This document shows positions 63,023 to 64,000 of a stretch of 64,000 bases of DNA, piece after piece (within the stretch, counting starts at the first letter, position 1; the number at the start of each line of letters is the position of its first letter). A program made the position numbers and the translations under genes. The notes below the pieces were generated by a model. The model was not told the origin of the DNA, ran no database searches, and saw only the letters and a list, made by a program, of their open reading frames with translations. Source of the DNA: Micromonospora rifamycinica (GTDB lineage: Bacteria; Actinomycetota; Actinomycetes; Mycobacteriales; Micromonosporaceae); NCBI RefSeq assembly GCF_900090265.1, contig NZ_LT607752.1, forward strand, positions 4,904,001-4,968,000, read 5' to 3'.

Positions 63023-63427
63023 TTGCCGCACGTAGATGTGGATGAAGCCACGGACAAGTACCTTGCCTTCGCCGCCAGTATTGCTGGGTTGACCAAAGGG
63101 GAGGTGGTGGCGCGACTGGTGTTACAGGCTCAGGCAGCGACTGCTCTCCCCCTCGGTGAGGGGGACAACGAGGAGCCCGCGTCCGTGCGGGTCTATGCCG
63201 ACTACGCCGGCCACCGTACCTACGCGTCCTTCGTGCCCGGACCGGGACGGATCGATATCACCTCTGGTCCGCTGGCCGGGCAGTCTTTTCGGACCCCGAG
63301 CCAGGCGGCCCGGGAGATCGTCAGGCACTACAACCCCAACGTAAGCCCGCACCGGAACGGCTGGAGCTTCTTCTTCCTGGCGACCACCGGCGCACCGCTT
63401 CAGAGCCTCCGACACCGGGCAGTGTGA
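63023..63427 (+). CDS. Small accessory protein with possible RHH-like N-terminus
   Basis: I do not recognise this 134-residue protein. The first about 35 residues (a short strand, PHVDVDEAT, then helices with LTKGEVVARLV) look like a ribbon-helix-helix DNA-binding domain, as in antitoxins; this is a weak inference. The rest is a small alpha/beta domain with SVRVYADYAGHRTYASFVPG and a C-terminal WSFFFLATTG. TTG 63023 is set by GGAGG four bases upstream. Promoter TAGCCT at 62993-62998. Base composition is lower in GC than the core genes. Confidence 0.6.
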   Translation: MPHVDVDEATDKYLAFAASIAGLTKGEVVARLVLQAQAATALPLGEGDNEEPASVRVYADYAGHRTYASFVPGPGRIDITSGPLAGQSFRTPSQAAREIVRHYNPNVSPHRNGWSFFFLATTGAPLQSLRHRAV

Positions 63428-63436
63428 GGCAGTCGG

Positions 63437-63964
63437 ATGGGGTCGCACATCTACGTGGACGAGACCAAAGAGCGAGGGTTCCTGCTCGTGGCGGCCACGC
63501 TGGATACCTCGTATCTCACGGCTGCTCGGGCCACCGTCGGCCGCCTGGTGTTCCGTGGACAGCGCAGTATCCACTTCTGTAAGGAACGGGACGAGCGGCG
63601 GCGGCAGATTCTCCGCGCTTTTCGAGATCTTCCTGTGGAGATCGTGATCTACGACGCCACGGCGTATCGGAATGTCAAACGTGCTCGTGACGCGTGCCTG
63701 CGCGGCCTCGTTTCCGATGCTGCCAAGGCGGCGGCCGAGCGGCTCGTACTGGACCTCGACGAGTCGTGTCTCGGCTCCGACAGGAGTCTCCTCGGACGCG
63801 AGTTGGGGGCGGTAGGCATGGCGGGTCGGCTCCGCTACGACCACCTTGATGCCCACGCGGATCATCTGCTCGCGATCCCGGACGCTGTGGCGTGGTCATG
63901 GGCCAAAGGTGGGCAGTGGCGTGCCATGGTCCGACGCATGATCGGGGAGGTGCGGAACGTGTGA
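63437..63964 (+). CDS. DUF3800-like (RNase H-fold) putative nuclease
   Basis: The 175-residue protein begins MGSHIYVDETKERGFLLVAA, with an N-terminal acidic pair after a first strand, continues through RGQRSIHFCKERDERRRQIL, EIVIYDATAY and a late AHADHLLAIPDAVAWSWAKGG. That order of acidic residues and the late Asp-Ala-x-Ala-Trp motif resemble DUF3800 proteins, which have an RNase H-like fold. It is 9 bases after the small accessory gene, so they form an operon. The C-terminus ends inside the window; activity is unproven. Confidence 0.6.
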   Translation: MGSHIYVDETKERGFLLVAATLDTSYLTAARATVGRLVFRGQRSIHFCKERDERRRQILRAFRDLPVEIVIYDATAYRNVKRARDACLRGLVSDAAKAAAERLVLDLDESCLGSDRSLLGRELGAVGMAGRLRYDHLDAHADHLLAIPDAVAWSWAKGGQWRAMVRRMIGEVRNV

Positions 63965-64000
63965 GTTGCGCCGAAACGCGCGAAACCCGGCCCACCCACC

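Overview
The window is 64 kb of very GC-rich actinobacterial chromosome. GTG starts, ATGA/GTGA overlaps, leaderless promoters (TAnnnT about 6-8 bases before the start) and gene order all suggest Micromonosporaceae (Micromonospora-like); this is inference from gene content and style, not a database match. Two blocks follow gene order I know from Mycobacterium and other actinobacteria: folP-folB-folK-DUF3180 ... DUF2520-panC-panD ... nadB-nadC-coaX-lysS-lsr2-clpC, then mutY ... disA-radA-lpqE ... carD-ispD-ispF. Lineage-specific gene sets are spliced between these core genes.

Region by region. (1) 1-7400, minus strand: a type IV secretion-like operon with VirB2/TrbC-like and VirB3/PrgI-like small membrane proteins, a 1282-residue VirB4-like ATPase carrying a TolA-like helical repeat, a VirB6-like polytopic protein, a VirB8-like protein and the start of a probable cell-wall hydrolase cut by the window edge. 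(2) 7.7-12.6 kb: folate genes and membrane proteins. (3) 12.7-16.3 kb: an osmoprotectant ABC transporter whose binding lipoprotein looks circularly permuted. (4) 16.5-20.8 kb: a membrane/coiled-coil/disordered protein, then an orphan NuoD overlapping a MidA/NDUFAF7-type methyltransferase. (5) 21-33 kb: pantothenate and NAD genes, lysS, the nucleoid protein Lsr2 and ClpC. (6) 33-40 kb: mutY, an ACT protein, def, disA, radA and an LpqE-like lipoprotein. (7) 40.1-44.1 kb: UbiA prenyltransferase, methyltransferase, acyl-CoA dehydrogenase and type III polyketide synthase, probably making a prenylated phenolic lipid or quinone. (8) 44-49 kb: small exported proteins, carD, ispD, ispF and a TPR protein. 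(9) 49-60 kb: most of a tyrosine catabolic pathway (Pat, HPPD, homogentisate dioxygenase, an uncharacterised gene coupled to fumarylacetoacetase) with an Lrp-type regulator. (10) 60-64 kb: a second beta-propeller protein, class I fumarase (fumarate is a product of the tyrosine pathway), and a lower-GC two-gene accessory pair that may be a toxin-antitoxin or defence module.

The best leads are the minimal T4SS-like operon, the permuted substrate-binding protein, the NuoD/MidA overlap, a dispersed repeat that supplies Shine-Dalgarno sequences to panC, nadC and def, the unknown gene fused by overlap to fah, and the accessory pair at the right edge. I saw no rRNA, tRNA, CRISPR array, transposase or integrase.
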